From NCBI RefSeq assembly GCF_008727715.1, contig NZ_CP044218.1, positions 1,860,001 to 1,924,000 of the forward strand: a DNA stretch of 64,000 bases, given 5' to 3'. This document shows, one piece after another, positions 61,938-64,000 of this stretch. Source of the DNA: Mesorhizobium terrae (GTDB taxonomy: Bacteria > Pseudomonadota > Alphaproteobacteria > Rhizobiales > Rhizobiaceae). The position numbers and the translations under genes are program-made. Numbering within the stretch: the stretch's first letter is position 1; each line of letters starts with the position of its first letter. The notes under the pieces are model-generated. The model ran no database searches. It was given only the letters and a program-made list of their open reading frames with translations, and was not told the DNA's origin.

Positions 61938-62235
61938 CCTTTGGGGTTTCGCCGCGCAGGGCGGCCATCAATTCGTGAACGCGTTGGGTCTGCTGTTGGA
62001 TGGCGTCGTCCCGGACATCCTCGTCATGGACGTTGCCGGTCATGGGAAGCCGCACGGCCCGGGCCAGCAGTTCGGCCTCAACACACACTGCCCAGAAGCG
62101 CTCGGTGGCCATGGCCAGTGCGAACACGGTCGCGGCGGGCGCTGCTATCGCGTTGCGTGCCGGATTGGCGATGATGCGCCCGGCCGCGTCGATCACATCG
62201 ACCTCGGCGGCAGCTTCGAGCAGGGTCTTGCTCAT
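61909..62235 (-). CDS. Unassigned early phage protein, 108 aa
   Basis: MSKTLLEAAAEVDVIDAAGR and then AATVFALAMATERFWAVCVE and IQQQTQRVHELMAALRGE; helical and soluble. No family recognised. It is coupled by ATGA to the upstream ORF (62232-62235) and overlaps DUF3164 by 29 bp. Confidence 0.65.
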   Translation of the reverse strand: MSKTLLEAAAEVDVIDAAGRIIANPARNAIAAPAATVFALAMATERFWAVCVEAELLARAVRLPMTGNVHDEDVRDDAIQQQTQRVHELMAALRGETPKDEEHATQRT

Positions 62236-62561
62236 GCCGCGCCGCCTTTCGGACGGCCGTCCGAAAACGGCCGCGGAGCCACCGGAAAAAGCCGGACATT
62301 GCTGCCGGGCCGCTGCAATTCGGCAAGGATGTTGTCGGTCTCGGCGAGACGATCCCGCGCGGCGTCCTCATTCCACCGTTTCTTGGAGACCTCATTTTCG
62401 AGGGTGCGAGCTTGAGCACGCAGTTGGTCGATACAGACTTGCAGGAGCCGGGCGTCCTCGGGTGAGAGAACACGCGCTTCGTGGGTGTAGTCGTCGAATT
62501 GGTGCAGCAACTGGTGCAACCCATCCGACAATTCGAGCGACAGGGTCTGTCCCATGGTCAT
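62232..62561 (-). CDS. Unassigned early phage protein, 109 aa
   Basis: MTMGQTLSLELSDGLHQLLH and then LLQVCIDQLRAQARTLENEV and coiled-coil-like sequence, with a C-terminal RLFPVAPRPFSDGRPKGG. No family recognised. ATG at 62561 overlaps the MuB stop (ATGA) and has GGGAGG just upstream. Confidence 0.65.
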   Translation of the reverse strand: MTMGQTLSLELSDGLHQLLHQFDDYTHEARVLSPEDARLLQVCIDQLRAQARTLENEVSKKRWNEDAARDRLAETDNILAELQRPGSNVRLFPVAPRPFSDGRPKGGAA

Positions 62562-63574
62562 TCCTCCCACTGACGGTTTTGATAGGCGGCCTGGATGTGC
62601 TTGAGGGCGAGATCAGCCTGTTCGCCCGCAGCGAGCAGGTGAGCGATGCGCAGGGTCTTGTCGATTTGACCGAGGTGGCCTGGCTTGCGACCGATACCGG
62701 TAAGCAATGTGCGTTGGTCGGTGTCCTGGATGCACCATGCGTCGATGATCATGGCGATGTCTTCGGGGTAGGGCTGCATCTTGTAGAGCCGTTTGCCAAA
62801 ACGCCGCTTGATCTGGGTGTAATCCGGCCCGCTCGAACGGTCCTTGAAACGCCCGTAAATGCTGGTGTTGCCGGTCAAGGCGATGCCGCAGCCATATTCG
62901 TCAAGGAAGTAGCGCAGCTGGTCGATCGCGCGGTCTTCCAGGTTCTGGGCCTCGTCAACGATCAGGAGCGTTTGTCGGCCGTTGCGCTGCAGGCGCGCGC
63001 CAATGGCGCTGTCCAGCTTGGCAGGGTTGTTTTCCATGACGCTGAGTGCACGACCGAGTTCGACCAGCATGGCAAAGCAGGTCTTAGTCTGCGGTCGCAT
63101 AGTGACGCGGAACGCGTGCGGCCTTGTCGCCGCATATTGCTTACAGGCGTGCGACTTCCCCATGCCAGCGGCCTGGGTGATGATGACCATATCGGGCGCG
63201 ATCTGCGCCAGTTCGAGCGCGGCGAAAATCTCGGCCGCTGTTTTCGTCATGACAAAACCGGGGCCGGCAGGGATGGCGCGTTCGATCGTTGCCGCGCTGG
63301 CCGCGCTTTCCAGCCACTGCGCCATGGTCAGGTTGGTGCGGTCGAGGCGACCGACATATTTGCCGGAGTACCATTGTGAAAACGTGCCGTCGGGCATGCC
63401 TGCGCGGCGAGCCACCTCGGCCTTGGACAGGCCAGAGCGTTGCGCCAGTTCGCGCGTGCTGTGGGTGAGTTCGCGCCAGCGGTTGAGGTCCGCTGGGGTG
63501 CGGCCCTCGCGGCCCTCCGAAACGTCGGGCTCTTGTGCGGGCGGCTGCCAGATTGAGTTCGTATCGATGTTCAT
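62558..63574 (-). CDS. MuB-like transposition target protein (AAA+ ATPase)
   Basis: A 338-residue protein. It has an N-terminal helix-turn-helix (about 42-70, QRSGLSKAEVARRAGMPDGT), an AAA+ domain with Walker A QAAGMGKS (about 134-141) and Walker B LLIVDEAQNLED, and sensor GIALTGNTSIYG. MuB binds DNA with ATP, selects targets and activates MuA. It directly follows the MuA gene, as in Mu. Confidence 0.93.
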   Translation of the reverse strand: MNIDTNSIWQPPAQEPDVSEGREGRTPADLNRWRELTHSTRELAQRSGLSKAEVARRAGMPDGTFSQWYSGKYVGRLDRTNLTMAQWLESAASAATIERAIPAGPGFVMTKTAAEIFAALELAQIAPDMVIITQAAGMGKSHACKQYAATRPHAFRVTMRPQTKTCFAMLVELGRALSVMENNPAKLDSAIGARLQRNGRQTLLIVDEAQNLEDRAIDQLRYFLDEYGCGIALTGNTSIYGRFKDRSSGPDYTQIKRRFGKRLYKMQPYPEDIAMIIDAWCIQDTDQRTLLTGIGRKPGHLGQIDKTLRIAHLLAAGEQADLALKHIQAAYQNRQWEE

Positions 63575-63641
63575 GTATCAAGTCCTCGTGCAATTGGCCC
63601 TTTGGGCCGGACATGGCCGGGTTCATCCCGGCCTTCTTTTT

Positions 63642-64000
63642 TCAGCCGTCCTCGGCACTTCTCGGCGTGAAAGGGATGATCTCGGCGTCGCCCTGGCGCT
63701 GATTGCGCAGCAGAGCGAGGCCAGCGGCGAAACTCTCTTCGAAATCGTCGGCAGGGATCGGCGCGGGCGCCGCGCCGCCATTGGCGATAGCGAGCCGCTT
63801 AATCGCGGGCTTGGTGGGTTCGGGTTTCGAGGCGGGCTGTTCGCTGCCATAGAGGCGCGCCAGCTCGGCAGCCGTCATCTTCTGGTGCAGGCGAGCCTGT
63901 TCGCGGAGCGTGCGCTGGTAGGCGCCACGGTCGCGGGCATGAGTGCGCGCGGCGTCGACATCGTCGAAACCGGTGGCCGCGATACAGGCTGCAGTGCAGA
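63642..64000 (-). CDS. MuA-like transposase, C-terminal fragment (cut by window edge)
   Basis: The last ~118 codons, open through base 64000. The sequence includes TAACIAATGFDDVDAARTHA and LHQKMTAAELARLYG, and ends with DAEIIPFTPRSAEDG, as the C-terminal MuB-interacting region of Mu transposases does. The catalytic DDE domain lies outside the window. Identified by position before MuB and by this tail, so less certain than MuB. Confidence 0.8.
   Translation of the reverse strand, partial: CTAACIAATGFDDVDAARTHARDRGAYQRTLREQARLHQKMTAAELARLYGSEQPASKPEPTKPAIKRLAIANGGAAPAPIPADDFEESFAAGLALLRNQRQGDAEIIPFTPRSAEDG

Larger units (their letters stand above)
33185..64000 (-). mobile_element. Mu-like prophage (right end and most of the genome; left end beyond the window)
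   Basis: A continuous set of Mu-type genes on the minus strand: MuA (partial), MuB, GemA, Mor, lysis, DUF3486/gp28 terminase, DUF935 portal, MuF, gpG, protease, capsid, gp35-38, sheath, tube, chaperone, tape measure, gpN, gp44-48, fibre and an adenine methylase. Order matches Mu except that lysis genes follow mor and small accessory genes are inserted. No interrupted gene was seen. The boundary at 33185 is inferred from TG at the end, short repeats and the loss of coding density. The transposase-proximal end is outside the window. Confidence 0.92.

Overview
The window looks like a chromosome segment of a Rhizobiales (Phyllobacteriaceae, Mesorhizobium-like) alphaproteobacterium. The evidence is high GC, the conserved block hemE-hemJ-rho-mnmE-mnmG-rsmG-parA-parB-holA, perfect or near-perfect parS palindromes, an alphaproteobacterial LexA box (GTTC-N7-GTTC) and the imuA-imuB-dnaE2 mutasome cassette. 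Assignments rest on reading the translations; no database search was possible.

Host region (1-33184). The window opens inside hemE, which in many alphaproteobacteria lies beside the replication origin. Next come hemJ, rho and a thioredoxin-fold DUF255 protein on the opposite strand. The tRNA-modification and partition genes mnmE, mnmG, rsmG, parA and parB follow, with three parS sites before mnmG and a fourth inside the rsmG coding sequence. holA is convergent with parB. A complete branched-chain 2-oxoacid dehydrogenase operon (E1 alpha, E1 beta, E2, E3) follows, then a saccharopine-dehydrogenase-family gene divergent from an Lrp/AsnC regulator, and tRNA-Gly(GCC). After these come a YbaK-type editing protein, a thioredoxin-TPR protein (CnoX-like), a Lon-substrate-binding-domain protein, a Trm112-like protein, the SOS cassette imuA-imuB-dnaE2 and a small zincin metallopeptidase. 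The region ends with a DUF1737 protein, a CitE-like CoA-ester lyase, a DAO-type FAD oxidoreductase and asd. Upstream of asd is an uncatalogued-looking leader: a promoter, a 44-codon ORF ending in a run of Thr and Lys codons, and mutually exclusive hairpins that reach the asd ribosome-binding site.

Boundary (32043-33285). About 1.14 kb with no convincing gene holds several palindromes, a short direct repeat and a ~215-bp imperfect inverted repeat. The candidate end of a Mu-like prophage is at 33185 (TGTA..., with CGCGGTTTT repeats 21 bp apart).

Mu-like prophage (33185 to beyond 64000). Almost all genes are on the minus strand. In phage order they are: MuA (C-terminus only, cut by the window edge), MuB, small early genes, DUF3164, DUF2786, GemA, Mor, endolysin and holin, a TraR zinc finger, DUF2730, small and large terminase, portal, MuF, gpG, protease/scaffold, decoration and major capsid. 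Then come the gp35-38 analogues, sheath, tube, a tail chaperone with a T TTT TTC slip site, tape measure, gpN, gpP, the gp45 spike, a PAAR tip, gp46-48, tail fibre, a DUF4376 protein and a D12-class adenine methylase in the position of Mu mom. Points of interest are a MuF protein with an apparent C-terminal BECR-type nuclease domain followed by a 35-codon ORF coupled at both ends by ATGA, a 45-aa membrane ORF, an in-frame internal scaffold start, a plus-strand secreted-protein moron, and a palindrome repeated behind three operon segments. The phage genes look intact, so the prophage may be functional.
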